Shown here in pieces: positions 1 to 7,507 of a stretch of DNA of 64,000 nucleotides. Under the pieces are notes generated by a model. It did not search any database and was not told the DNA's origin. It saw nothing but the letters and a program-made list of their open reading frames with translations. Every line of letters starts with the position of its first letter. The first letter of the stretch is position 1. Location: NCBI GenBank assembly GCA_963674805.2, contig CAXXNY010000009.1, forward strand, positions 1 to 64,000. The letters run 5' to 3'. The translations under genes were made by a program, and so were the position numbers. The stretch comes from CALMFG01 sp963674805 (lineage in GTDB: Bacteria > Bacillota > Clostridia > Christensenellales > CALMFG01).

Positions 1-28
1 GCATGCCGCCTCAAAGGTTTTGATGAGG

Positions 29-856
29 TCAAAGCTTGGCCCAAGGCGCTACTCGCTGAGCGGGATGGCTTTTCGCTTCCGAAAGCCGGTCTAAATAGTC
101 AGTGTGTGCCTGATATGCGCTTGTAAATCCTTCAAGTGTAAAGGCCATCACGCCGATGCCCAGTGACTGCGCCATACCCAGTGTCACAACCGGGCTGCTT
201 CCGCCGCCGATCTGGCCGTACCAAATCGGGATGCTGATTTGTGTTGACAATAATTTTAAATCTTCAATCGATCCAATGCCGATCGGCATTATCATGTCCG
301 CACCTGCCGCTTCATAGGCCTTAGCGCGTGCAATCAATTTAGCCATACCTTCATAATTATCTGTCCGTGCGATAATCAGAAAGTCCGGATCATGCCGGTA
401 TTCGCCCGCCACCGACAGCTTATCCACCATCAGTTCAGCCGGAACGAGCGACGATCCGCCCAGTTCCGGGCAGCGTTTCGGCGGCGCCACATCTTCGATA
501 TGCACACCGGCAAGCCCGATCCGCTGGGCCGTCTCAATCGTCCGCCTGACGTTCATCACGTTGCCGAAGCCGTCGTCAATGTCTGCAATCACAGGGATGG
601 AAACCGCCTCCGCAATGCGCCGGGCTGTATCCAGCATCTCGGTCTGCGTGATATATCCGAGATCAGCATGCCCGATCAGTGTCTGCGAGACCCCGCCGCC
701 TGTGATGCAGACGGCGCCGAATCCGGCGCGTTCTGCCAGCCTTGCACTTAGCGCATCCCAGCATCCGGGCATCACAACCGGCCCTTGTGACAGAAGTCCG
801 CGGAATCGTTTTGCCGCGCTTACTGCCTCCTGTTTTTTCTCCGTATCTTTATTCAT
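29..856 (-). CDS. Isocitrate lyase/PEP mutase superfamily carbon-carbon lyase
   Basis: A 275-residue protein of the isocitrate lyase/phosphoenolpyruvate mutase superfamily, a TIM-barrel family that cleaves or rearranges 2-hydroxy or 2-oxo acids. Seen: the metal-binding stretch ADIDDGFG (about residues 91-98) and, after HIED, a catalytic-loop-like KRCPEL at residues 127-132. Isocitrate and methylisocitrate lyases carry KKCGH or KRCGH there, so the cysteine is kept but the following GH is not. Its ATG shares one base with the stop of the upstream MBL gene (TGATG), which suggests translational coupling and a shared operon. Members of this family include methylisocitrate lyase, oxaloacetate decarboxylase and 2,3-dimethylmalate lyase. 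The substrate cannot be fixed from sequence; the context suggests a product of sugar-acid breakdown. Confidence 0.85.
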   Translation of the reverse strand: MNKDTEKKQEAVSAAKRFRGLLSQGPVVMPGCWDALSARLAERAGFGAVCITGGGVSQTLIGHADLGYITQTEMLDTARRIAEAVSIPVIADIDDGFGNVMNVRRTIETAQRIGLAGVHIEDVAPPKRCPELGGSSLVPAELMVDKLSVAGEYRHDPDFLIIARTDNYEGMAKLIARAKAYEAAGADMIMPIGIGSIEDLKLLSTQISIPIWYGQIGGGSSPVVTLGMAQSLGIGVMAFTLEGFTSAYQAHTDYLDRLSEAKSHPAQRVAPWAKL

Positions 857-1707
857 CAGACAATTATCGTATTTCCGGCATTGTTATAGAAAAAGCCGTC
901 GCCGAATTCGCCCAGCAGCACGGCTGCCTGCCGCTGTCCTGTGCAATGGGAAACACCCAGATTGGCGACTTTCAGCTCTTTCAGGCTCTCGATCGTTTTA
1001 ACCAGCTGTGTCGAAGAAGCGGGCGCTAAATGCGTACCACCGATGACCATATAAATTCTGTCTTCACCCGTCAGTTTCATCGCATAGCGAATAATGTTGA
1101 TGACCCCGCGGTGTGCACAGCCCAAAACAATGACCAGACCCTTTTCGGTCTTTAATATCAGCGACTGGTCGTCAAGCATCGGGTCTGGAATAACCGAGCC
1201 GTCGTCCTGCTTCACCGCCAGATTCGCGTCGATGTTTTCAAAGTCCGTGGTCATCTCTTCCTCGCCGGTAATGACGATGTCCTCGGTCAGCCATGTCGGC
1301 TTTGTGTTCATCACAAATTGCGCACCGTGCAGTTCCAGGTGTTCACGGGAAAACTGAATGCCGGCATAGGCAAACCCTTTAAAATCTTCCGAGGTTCCTT
1401 TTTTATCCCAGATAGCGGGATGTGCATAAACGGGTATGGGCCTGCCCACAGCGCTCAGCACCGTTTCCAATCCGCCCGTATGATCCCAGTGACCGTGGCT
1501 TAAGATAATCGCATCAATTTCATTCAACGGAATTCCCTTGACCACTGCGTTATGCACCACGGTATCCGCGGCGGCGCCTGTATCGACCAGCAGATTCATA
1601 TCTTTGGTCTGTACCAACACCGAGAACCCATGCTCTCCGCGCACCCCATAACCCTGGCTTGTATTATCATCTAAAGTTGTAATTTTGATTTCATTATTCT
1701 TAATCAT
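856..1707 (-). CDS. MBL-fold metallo-hydrolase (COG1237-like)
   Basis: Metallo-beta-lactamase-fold hydrolase of about 283 residues. Seen: the metal-binding motif HGHWDHTGGLE (residues 71-81 from the chosen start), a downstream GCAHRG motif and a C-terminal GVSHCTG motif, as in the COG1237 group that resembles dihydropterin-type MBL proteins. The reading frame extends upstream to 1743, but the ATG at 1707 is preceded by AAAAGGG at good spacing and overlaps the upstream epimerase stop by only a few bases, so I chose it. It lies between an epimerase and a lyase in one apparent operon. In a sugar-oxidation context it could hydrolyse a lactone or ester, but that is inference; the family is functionally diverse. 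Confidence 0.85.
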   Translation of the reverse strand: MIKNNEIKITTLDDNTSQGYGVRGEHGFSVLVQTKDMNLLVDTGAAADTVVHNAVVKGIPLNEIDAIILSHGHWDHTGGLETVLSAVGRPIPVYAHPAIWDKKGTSEDFKGFAYAGIQFSREHLELHGAQFVMNTKPTWLTEDIVITGEEEMTTDFENIDANLAVKQDDGSVIPDPMLDDQSLILKTEKGLVIVLGCAHRGVINIIRYAMKLTGEDRIYMVIGGTHLAPASSTQLVKTIESLKELKVANLGVSHCTGQRQAAVLLGEFGDGFFYNNAGNTIIV

Positions 1708-2671
1708 TTTCAATACCCTTTTCTTTTTTCCGCTTATATTCATTAATTACGCTTTTTACATATTCATCGGTGGTTCGGTATTTGGCCTCCCAGCCCCAGT
1801 CGCTTTGTGCTCTCGTACTGTCCATTTTCGGCCACCGCTTCAGATTTTCAGAGTTCGCTTTGTTATTGCTGAACGATATCTTCGCATCCGGAATATACTT
1901 TTTCACTGTTTCGGTTAATTCCGCCGCAGTGAAGGAAATAACGCCGATATTATAGATACGCCGTGTCAAGCGACTTTCATCCGCTTCCATCAGCGCAACC
2001 GCCGCATCCGCCGCATCCTGAACTGTGATCGTCCCCTGAACCAGTGTGTCGGGTTCCATATCAATCGTATAGGGCCTGCCCATCAATGATTCACGGATCA
2101 CGCTGTCACAGAATCCGCTAAGCCCTTTGCTCTGCCTTTCCAAACCGAAAATCGGCGGATATCTCAGGCCGCGAAAATCCAGCCCGTACCGGCCATGGTA
2201 ACGTTCGCCCAGCAGTTCACAACAGACCTTGGTGCTCCCGTACATATGCCACGGCATCTGCGGGGCGTCTTCACCCACCGGTTCACCCGGTACAATGCCG
2301 CTTCCGTAAACACCGGTACTGCTGCCAAAGAAAAACTTGCCAACGCCGGATGTTCTCGACGCTTCGAGCAGGTTGATGGTCCCCTGGACATTGTTATGAA
2401 ACGTTTCCAATAAGTTTTCTTCCGCCTGCGGCCCGACCCTGGCGGCGACATGGTATACATCGCTGATTGGATAGGTACTGAAAATCCGGCTCAGGTCTTC
2501 GGCATTGGTTAAATCACTGCGGATGCACCTTATCTGCCTTAAGCTGTCAAAAAGAAGTGAATGCGTCTCGGTGATATCCAGTATGATGACTTTCCGGCCG
2601 GTTTCAACCAGCTTACGCGTCAGATATGTGCCCAGAAAGCCGCTGCCGCCGGTGATGAGGGTAAAGCCCAT
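1700..2671 (-). CDS. NAD-dependent epimerase/dehydratase (extended SDR)
   Basis: A 323-residue extended short-chain dehydrogenase. Seen: N-terminal nucleotide-binding TGGSGFLG (residues 7-14), the serine region GSSTGVYG (116-123) and the active-site Tyr144-x3-Lys148 (YGSTK). It resembles nucleotide-sugar epimerases, L-threonine 3-dehydrogenase-type SDRs and uronate dehydrogenases. A clear paralogue lies at 21939-22901, sharing the PxxxYGxSKxCxExxGExYxxRYGxDFRGLR stretch and the C-terminal DWxW region. It is the first gene of a minus-strand operon, with a good sigma-A-like promoter at 2706-2734, followed by the MBL and lyase genes. Exact substrate unknown. Confidence 0.85.
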   Translation of the reverse strand: MGFTLITGGSGFLGTYLTRKLVETGRKVIILDITETHSLLFDSLRQIRCIRSDLTNAEDLSRIFSTYPISDVYHVAARVGPQAEENLLETFHNNVQGTINLLEASRTSGVGKFFFGSSTGVYGSGIVPGEPVGEDAPQMPWHMYGSTKVCCELLGERYHGRYGLDFRGLRYPPIFGLERQSKGLSGFCDSVIRESLMGRPYTIDMEPDTLVQGTITVQDAADAAVALMEADESRLTRRIYNIGVISFTAAELTETVKKYIPDAKISFSNNKANSENLKRWPKMDSTRAQSDWGWEAKYRTTDEYVKSVINEYKRKKEKGIEND

Positions 2672-2705
2672 AATCTCTCCTTAAACAAGTCCCTGATGCA
2701 TTAAT

Positions 2706-2734
2706 ATTATACGTTTGCAAATCCGGACAAACAA
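2706..2734 (-). promoter_or_regulatory. Sigma-A-type promoter of the epimerase-MBL-lyase operon
   Basis: On the minus strand a -35 TTGTTT (2734-2729) is separated by 17 bases from a perfect -10 TATAAT (2711-2706). It sits about 35 bases upstream of the epimerase start codon. Nothing else of this quality is seen in the 280-base gap. Confidence 0.6.
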
Positions 2735-2795
2735 TAATCCTAATAGGGTAATTTATACACACAGAATAGTTATTTTGAACATATGTCTATCTCAA

Positions 2796-2830
2796 ATGGC
2801 AGTTTTCGGCTGTTCACCGATGGCCGTTTT
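2796..2830. repeat. Direct repeat in the 2672-2951 intergenic region
   Basis: ATGGCAGTTTT (2796-2806) and ATGGCCGTTTT (2820-2830) form an 11-bp direct repeat with one mismatch, 24 bp apart. It lies between the divergent epimerase and 2-hydroxyacid dehydrogenase genes and could be a regulator site. No regulator is assigned. Confidence 0.3.
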
Positions 2831-2886
2831 ACCCTTCAATAACTTTTTTAAGTCTGTCAAGCGGGCAAAATACCTCTTTCTTCGTA

Positions 2887-2915
2887 TTCCAAAGCCAGAA
2901 ACGCAACTATATAAT
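2887..2915 (+). promoter_or_regulatory. Possible promoter of the 2-hydroxyacid dehydrogenase
   Basis: A consensus -10 TATAAT (2910-2915) lies 37 bases before the start codon. The -35 with 17-base spacing is TTCCAA (2887-2892), a weak match, so activation by a regulator is possible. Confidence 0.4.
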
Positions 2916-2951
2916 TAAGAAAAATACCAATGCAGTTTTGAGGAGGCCTAA

Positions 2952-4019
2952 ATGAAACGCAACGTAAAAATCGGGATTACCCCGGATTATTTTAAGAACG
3001 GACAGTTTATTCTTCCCGGACCGGGGCTTGGTCTGCTCGACCAGCTTAACAACGCATCATACGGGGTACTGCCCCGTCCTGAAAGCCCCGAAAGCCAGCA
3101 GATGAACCAGACCGTCATTCAGCCTTTTCAAATAGAGGGTTGTGATTTTGCGGCTTCCATCGCACCCAAGTGGAACGGCGCTTCATTTTCTGGCAACCCC
3201 TCCTTTATCTCTGTGCACCGGCACGGCGCAGGGTTCGATATGGTGGATGTGGATGCACTGACCGCGTCCAACGTTTTGCTTTGCACCACACCCGAAGCGG
3301 TAACCCGTCCGATGGCAGTGGTGATTCTGACCTATTTGCTGCTGCTCAGTACAAGATATCCCATTAAAAATAAAATCGCCGTGGAAAACCGGTGGGGCGA
3401 ACTCTCAAAATATCCCGGGTTCGGTCTGGTCGGCAAAACGTTCGGCAGTATCGGCGCCGGCAGGATTGCACGCGAAACCTTCCGTCTGGCAAAGCCCTTA
3501 AATATGAAACACATCGCCTATGACCCGTATCTGGCCCCCGGAGCACTGGCTTCCGAGGACATCGCACTTGTCGATTTTGAAACCGTACTGCGCGAATCCG
3601 ACTATATCAGTATCGCTTGCCCGTTAAACGCGCAGACCCGCCATCTCATCGATCAAAAGGCGTTCAGCCTGATGAAACCCGGGGCGTCCTTTATCAACGC
3701 TGCAAGGGGCCCTATTGTCGATGAGCAGGCATTGGTGGAAGCGCTTCAGTCGAACAAAATCCGTTCTGCGGGGATCGATGTGTTTGAGCAGGAACCCCCG
3801 TCTCCCGACAATCCGCTGTTCCATATGGATAATGTAGCCGTCACACCGCACGCCTTAGGCTGGACGGATCAGGCTGTTATGGGCATCTGGGCTCAGATTG
3901 TCGATCAGATGCAGTGCCTGATGCGGGGCGAAAAGCCAAACGGCCTCATCAACGATGCGCTTTGGGATAAGCCTGAATTCCAGCAGAAGCTTGGGCGTTT
4001 TTTAGATGAAACACGCTGA
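2952..4019 (+). CDS. D-isomer-specific 2-hydroxyacid dehydrogenase
   Basis: A 355-residue NAD-dependent D-2-hydroxyacid dehydrogenase of the phosphoglycerate/lactate/hydroxypyruvate reductase family. Seen: a dinucleotide-binding SIGAGRIAR (residues 166-174), the catalytic Arg252 in AARGPIVDE, Glu281 in FEQEPP and His300 in TPHALGW, so the Arg-Glu-His triad is intact. The start is preceded by GAGGAGG at ideal spacing. Transcribed alone on the plus strand and closed by a hairpin at 4051-4083. It probably reduces a 2-oxo acid or oxidises a 2-hydroxy acid formed by the neighbouring catabolic enzymes. The substrate is not determined. Confidence 0.9.
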   Translation: MKRNVKIGITPDYFKNGQFILPGPGLGLLDQLNNASYGVLPRPESPESQQMNQTVIQPFQIEGCDFAASIAPKWNGASFSGNPSFISVHRHGAGFDMVDVDALTASNVLLCTTPEAVTRPMAVVILTYLLLLSTRYPIKNKIAVENRWGELSKYPGFGLVGKTFGSIGAGRIARETFRLAKPLNMKHIAYDPYLAPGALASEDIALVDFETVLRESDYISIACPLNAQTRHLIDQKAFSLMKPGASFINAARGPIVDEQALVEALQSNKIRSAGIDVFEQEPPSPDNPLFHMDNVAVTPHALGWTDQAVMGIWAQIVDQMQCLMRGEKPNGLINDALWDKPEFQQKLGRFLDETR

Positions 4020-4050
4020 CCCCTAAAATCAATTGCTATTCAAATAAGGA

Positions 4051-4083
4051 AAGCCCTATAACACCGACTTTGTTATAGGGCTT
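4051..4083. terminator. Bidirectional hairpin terminator between convergent genes
   Basis: A perfect 13-bp stem (AAGCCCTATAACA and its complement) with a 7-base loop sits between the convergent dehydrogenase and RraA-family genes. T-tracts are weak on both sides, so termination strength is uncertain. Confidence 0.7.
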
Positions 4084-4111
4084 CAGAGGTTTAAAATGAA
4101 ATTTAGCACTA

Positions 4112-4786
4112 TTAGATGCGGTTAAATTTCGATATACCTTCCTTTAAGGATGCTTTTTCAAGAATATATTTGGTCTGCTCTGCTTCCATCTTATCGAATT
4201 CCTGTGCCATTTTCAGCGTTTCTTCTGCCAATGACGCCGGAATGCATATTACCCCGTCACGATCCCCGATAATCACGTCACCCGGATTTACCCAAACGCC
4301 GCCGAGAATCGTAGGTTCATTGATCGATACAGTTTTATATATACCGACTGTCGTAACAGGCGTTGTGCTCTTTGCAAATGTCGGGAACTGATAGTCTCTG
4401 ATGTTCTCTTCAACGTCCCTGACGCCGCCGTCGATTACGACCGCCTCGACGCCTCTGGCTTTACATGCTGCGCTTGCCATTCCCCCGAAGAGTGCAACTT
4501 CCGTATCACCGCCGCTGCTAAGGCAGATAATGTTTCCCGCTTTCGCAGTGTCAACTGCTTCAATCATATGGACAGGAGGAACAGTTTCCGTGCACGGTTC
4601 TTCTTTTACTGTAATCGCTAATCCAACCACCTTAGCGGGGAATATTGGTTTGATACTGCTATCTAAATCTCCCTTAAATCCAAGTTTCCTAACCGCATCA
4701 CTAACGGATCCGATAGTCACTTTTCGAAACGCTTCCAGCGTTTCAGCAGATATTTTTACGTTTGCATTTTTTTCAGCATTGCTCAT
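4112..4786 (-). CDS. RraA-like / 4-hydroxy-4-methyl-2-oxoglutarate aldolase family protein
   Basis: A 224-residue protein of the RraA/HMG-aldolase family (formerly called demethylmenaquinone methyltransferase-like). Seen: the family signature GGMASAACKARGVEAVVIDG followed by Arg123-Asp124 (GVRD), which bind substrate and divalent metal in class II HMG/oxaloacetate aldolases, and GDRDGVICIP near residue 175. The length fits the family. In catabolic clusters these proteins cleave 4-hydroxy-2-oxo acids or decarboxylate oxaloacetate; that role fits the neighbouring dehydrogenases better than RNase E inhibition. The RBS is AGGAGGG about ten bases before the ATG. It is separated by about 180 bp from the Gfo/Idh gene and may have its own promoter. 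Confidence 0.85.
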   Translation of the reverse strand: MSNAEKNANVKISAETLEAFRKVTIGSVSDAVRKLGFKGDLDSSIKPIFPAKVVGLAITVKEEPCTETVPPVHMIEAVDTAKAGNIICLSSGGDTEVALFGGMASAACKARGVEAVVIDGGVRDVEENIRDYQFPTFAKSTTPVTTVGIYKTVSINEPTILGGVWVNPGDVIIGDRDGVICIPASLAEETLKMAQEFDKMEAEQTKYILEKASLKEGISKFNRI

Positions 4787-4853
4787 TTTTATTTCAACCC
4801 TCCTGTATGATTACACTCAGTTTAAGTGATTGCCATATATTTGTGAATACTCC

Positions 4854-4886
4854 AAACGGGCGATTATCCTTGTCAAATGGGCGATT
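4854..4886. repeat. 12-bp direct repeats flanking a -35 element upstream of the RraA-like gene
   Basis: AAACGGGCGATT (4854-4865) and AAATGGGCGATT (4875-4886) differ at one base and are 21 bp apart, two helical turns. The TGTCAA at 4871-4876 is a consensus -35 (TTGACA) on the minus strand, so the repeats flank and overlap the promoter of the RraA-like gene. This arrangement is typical of a dimeric or tandem regulator site. No regulator is known. Confidence 0.45.
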
Positions 4887-4963
4887 CCGCACTACTGCAA
4901 AGTATTAGCTTGTTAAAGCTGCAGGGCGCTTTTTCCTTCGCGCTTTTTCCTGCTGATCGCGTT

Positions 4964-6040
4964 TTATTCCGATACCCTTTTTAAGTAGGCACCAAACATA
5001 TCCGCCATCAATTCAACGCTCTTTCGGCCCTCCCGAACGTCCGTAATCGGTTGTTCACGATTGGTTACACAGGTATAAAAATGCTTCATCTGCGCACGGA
5101 ATGCTTCGTCATAGGAGGCACTGATACGCTTTTCCACAAATGTCCCGTTCTCGTTTTCGATCACTTCGACAACCGTCGGCTGGTTCTTGATAAACGGGTT
5201 CGGAAAGATAATCCGTATGGTTTGATCGACGCCGAACGCCACCAGTTCTTCCTCATACCACTTCTGGTCATTCATGCCGATTTCAAACGACGCGCGGACA
5301 TTGTCGCTGTAGTTCAAATAAGCAATCGCCATTTTCCCGTCGTCCCAGATATCACAGTAAGCTACGGAATCCGGCTCGCCGAAAGCCGCCCGCATGATGC
5401 CGGCATCATGGATGCCCGCACCGATAAAGTGGGTGAAATACCGCGGCGGCTTATCCTTGGTGACCACGCTGATATTCTTCTCAAACGCTTCTTTTAACGC
5501 CTGCTTTTTCTCAGCCGAAACATCCGGCCGGCGTTTTACCGGATATATCTCATTCAGCGAACGCATCAACGCATCGCAGATATTCCTGGAGCGGATCATG
5601 CGCAGGCCCTTCATCTCTTTGATCAGCTTTTGCCCGTACAAATAACCGGGGTCATAGCGTTTCATTTCGGCTACCATCAAAATGATGTTATGCTTTTTTA
5701 CTGCTTCTTCTATCTGTGCCGCCTGCTTAGGATTCTCACACAGCGGCTTTTCAACCAGAATATCTTTACCCATCTCAGCCGCATAAAGACACACATCGGT
5801 ATGCTCAAGGTTGAGCACGATGACCGCGTCAACATCCTTGCATTCAATCAGCTGTTTCCAGTCCGTGAAGCGGTTGGGTATTTGATACAAGTCGCCAAAA
5901 TAATCAATTAAATGCTGCGAATAATCTTGAACCGCTGTGATTTCAAATTCATCAAGTTCATGGAGGTACGGCAGCCATTCGATCTGAACCACCGCTCCGC
6001 AGCCGATAACGCCCACCTTCAGGGCAGATTTGCTTTCCAT
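4964..6040 (-). CDS. Gfo/Idh/MocA family oxidoreductase
   Basis: A 358-residue NAD(P)-dependent sugar or inositol dehydrogenase-like protein. Seen: an N-terminal Rossmann motif VGVIGCGAVV (residues 9-18) and the family motif EKPLCEN (97-103), whose lysine takes part in catalysis, followed by the C-terminal alpha/beta domain. Residue 200 onward contains HFIGAGIHDAGIM, with histidines where the family usually places its active-site His. The RBS AAGGAG is well spaced. It is co-directional with the SDR, VOC and lactonase genes upstream, consistent with oxidation of a sugar to a lactone. The substrate is unknown. Confidence 0.9.
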   Translation of the reverse strand: MESKSALKVGVIGCGAVVQIEWLPYLHELDEFEITAVQDYSQHLIDYFGDLYQIPNRFTDWKQLIECKDVDAVIVLNLEHTDVCLYAAEMGKDILVEKPLCENPKQAAQIEEAVKKHNIILMVAEMKRYDPGYLYGQKLIKEMKGLRMIRSRNICDALMRSLNEIYPVKRRPDVSAEKKQALKEAFEKNISVVTKDKPPRYFTHFIGAGIHDAGIMRAAFGEPDSVAYCDIWDDGKMAIAYLNYSDNVRASFEIGMNDQKWYEEELVAFGVDQTIRIIFPNPFIKNQPTVVEVIENENGTFVEKRISASYDEAFRAQMKHFYTCVTNREQPITDVREGRKSVELMADMFGAYLKRVSE

Positions 6041-6148
6041 GTCCGGCTCCTTCCGTTTTTATATATCAAAAGAATATATCGCAAACTCGGCGCTTGCTTT
6101 CATTTCAACGCCGCAATCTGCTGTCATGCTGGCTAAAACCTTCCGGCT

Positions 6149-7036
6149 TTACCAGTTCTTCATGTCCTCTTCGGTCAGGTGCTTATAAGTTAAGCGGCCA
6201 TACACTTCTTCGGTCTCATCCGGAAGCACCTCGGTCATGCCTGTCAGCGTCAAACCGCCGTCAACAACCAGCGACTGTCCGGTGATATACTCGGCTTCAT
6301 CCGATGCCAGCCATACAATCGCGTGCCCGACTTCACGTGTTTCTCCGGCGCGGCGCAGCGGAATCGTCTTCTTCCAATCTTCGATTCTCTGAATCTCTTC
6401 TTCGCTCAGCCCGCCTTCTTCATTCCAGCCGATGGTGCGATATTCTTCCAGCGTTTTCGAAGCAATGGTGCCGGGCACCACGCAATTCACCCGGATACCG
6501 TACGGCGCGACGTCCAGCGCCACGCATTTGGTGCTGTGGCAGATCGCCGACTTGATTCCACCGTAAAGCGAGAACTTCTGATGTGATTCCAGTCCGCTTT
6601 CCGAAGACACATTGACGATGTTCCCGGTTGTATTGCTCTTCAGCCAATACCGGATCGCATCCCGCATCAGGAGCATATATCCCCGGTAATTTACCGCCAG
6701 GACCGCGTCCATTTCCTCAACTTCATATTCAAACTGATACCTGCGCGGCGGCATGATAGCCGCATTGTTCACCAATAAATCCAGTCGGCCAAAGGCTTCA
6801 ACCGCCTGCTTTACGATGGACTGCGTCACATCGGCATCCCTGAAATCAGCCTGCGCAATGACGCACCTGCGCCCGTAGTTTTTCTCAATTTCCTCTTGAA
6901 CGGCTTTTGCTCTGTCCTCAAACTTCCGGTATGTCAAAAAAATATCATAACCGGCTTCTGCCGCGCGATTGACAATCCCTCTTCCGATCCCTCTGTCTGC
7001 ACCCGTAACGAGCGCAACTTTTGCTTCCTGACTCAT
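6149..7036 (-). CDS. SDR family oxidoreductase
   Basis: A 295-residue classical short-chain dehydrogenase/reductase. Seen: cofactor motif TGADRGIG (residues 11-18), NNAA (90-93), catalytic Ser144/145 in VNVSSESG, and Tyr158-x3-Lys162 (YGGIK). It ends with a longer than usual tail after the typical SITGQSLVVDGG-like segment. A GGAGG ribosome binding site precedes the ATG. It probably oxidises a sugar or polyol hydroxyl, or reduces a keto intermediate. It lies between the Gfo/Idh gene and a VOC protein in a minus-strand cluster. Confidence 0.9.
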   Translation of the reverse strand: MSQEAKVALVTGADRGIGRGIVNRAAEAGYDIFLTYRKFEDRAKAVQEEIEKNYGRRCVIAQADFRDADVTQSIVKQAVEAFGRLDLLVNNAAIMPPRRYQFEYEVEEMDAVLAVNYRGYMLLMRDAIRYWLKSNTTGNIVNVSSESGLESHQKFSLYGGIKSAICHSTKCVALDVAPYGIRVNCVVPGTIASKTLEEYRTIGWNEEGGLSEEEIQRIEDWKKTIPLRRAGETREVGHAIVWLASDEAEYITGQSLVVDGGLTLTGMTEVLPDETEEVYGRLTYKHLTEEDMKNW

Positions 7037-7078
7037 CTGCCTGCTACCTCCAAATAGACTTTATATTATTTAATACTG

Positions 7079-7477
7079 TTATTTTCTGCTGTATTGTAAA
7101 AACTCGACTTCAATGCCGTCCGGATCGCTGACCTGTCCGGAGATAAATCCAAACTCATCCCCGCGGTACGCGACATCAGTGATAAACACATAGCCCGCAT
7201 CTTCCAGACGCTGTTGCAGCCCCACGATGTCATCCACTTCAAACGCAACATGACGCCATTTTCCGGTCGCTGTGGAGTTATCTAAGGTGCTGTCCGCCTG
7301 GTCATATGTCGCCGCCTCCAGTGCGGTTCCGCCCGGCAGTTCAAAATAATAGTACCGGTGATCCCCGCAATCCACCATTGGGCGGTGTTCTTGAAATCCC
7401 AAAAGATCGCGATAAAAATGACGCGTTTTTTCAATATCCGTCACATTGATTGTGATATGGTCCACTCTTTTAATCAT
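7079..7477 (-). CDS. VOC family (glyoxalase/bleomycin-resistance fold) protein
   Basis: A 132-residue vicinal-oxygen-chelate protein. Seen: the start KRVDHITINVTDIEKTRHFY, a histidine at residue 6 as the usual first metal ligand, a central TGKWRHVAFEVDD with a second histidine, and a terminal DPDGIEVEFLQ with the conserved glutamate. These three residues are the family's metal ligands. Possible roles include epimerase, lyase or glyoxalase-like isomerisation of a pathway intermediate. RBS AAGGGGAAT. It lies 30 bp downstream of the lactonase gene and is likely co-transcribed with it. Confidence 0.88.
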   Translation of the reverse strand: MIKRVDHITINVTDIEKTRHFYRDLLGFQEHRPMVDCGDHRYYYFELPGGTALEAATYDQADSTLDNSTATGKWRHVAFEVDDIVGLQQRLEDAGYVFITDVAYRGDEFGFISGQVSDPDGIEVEFLQYSRK

Positions 7478-7507
7478 TCTATTCCCCTTATTCCAGATTG
7501 CATCCGA

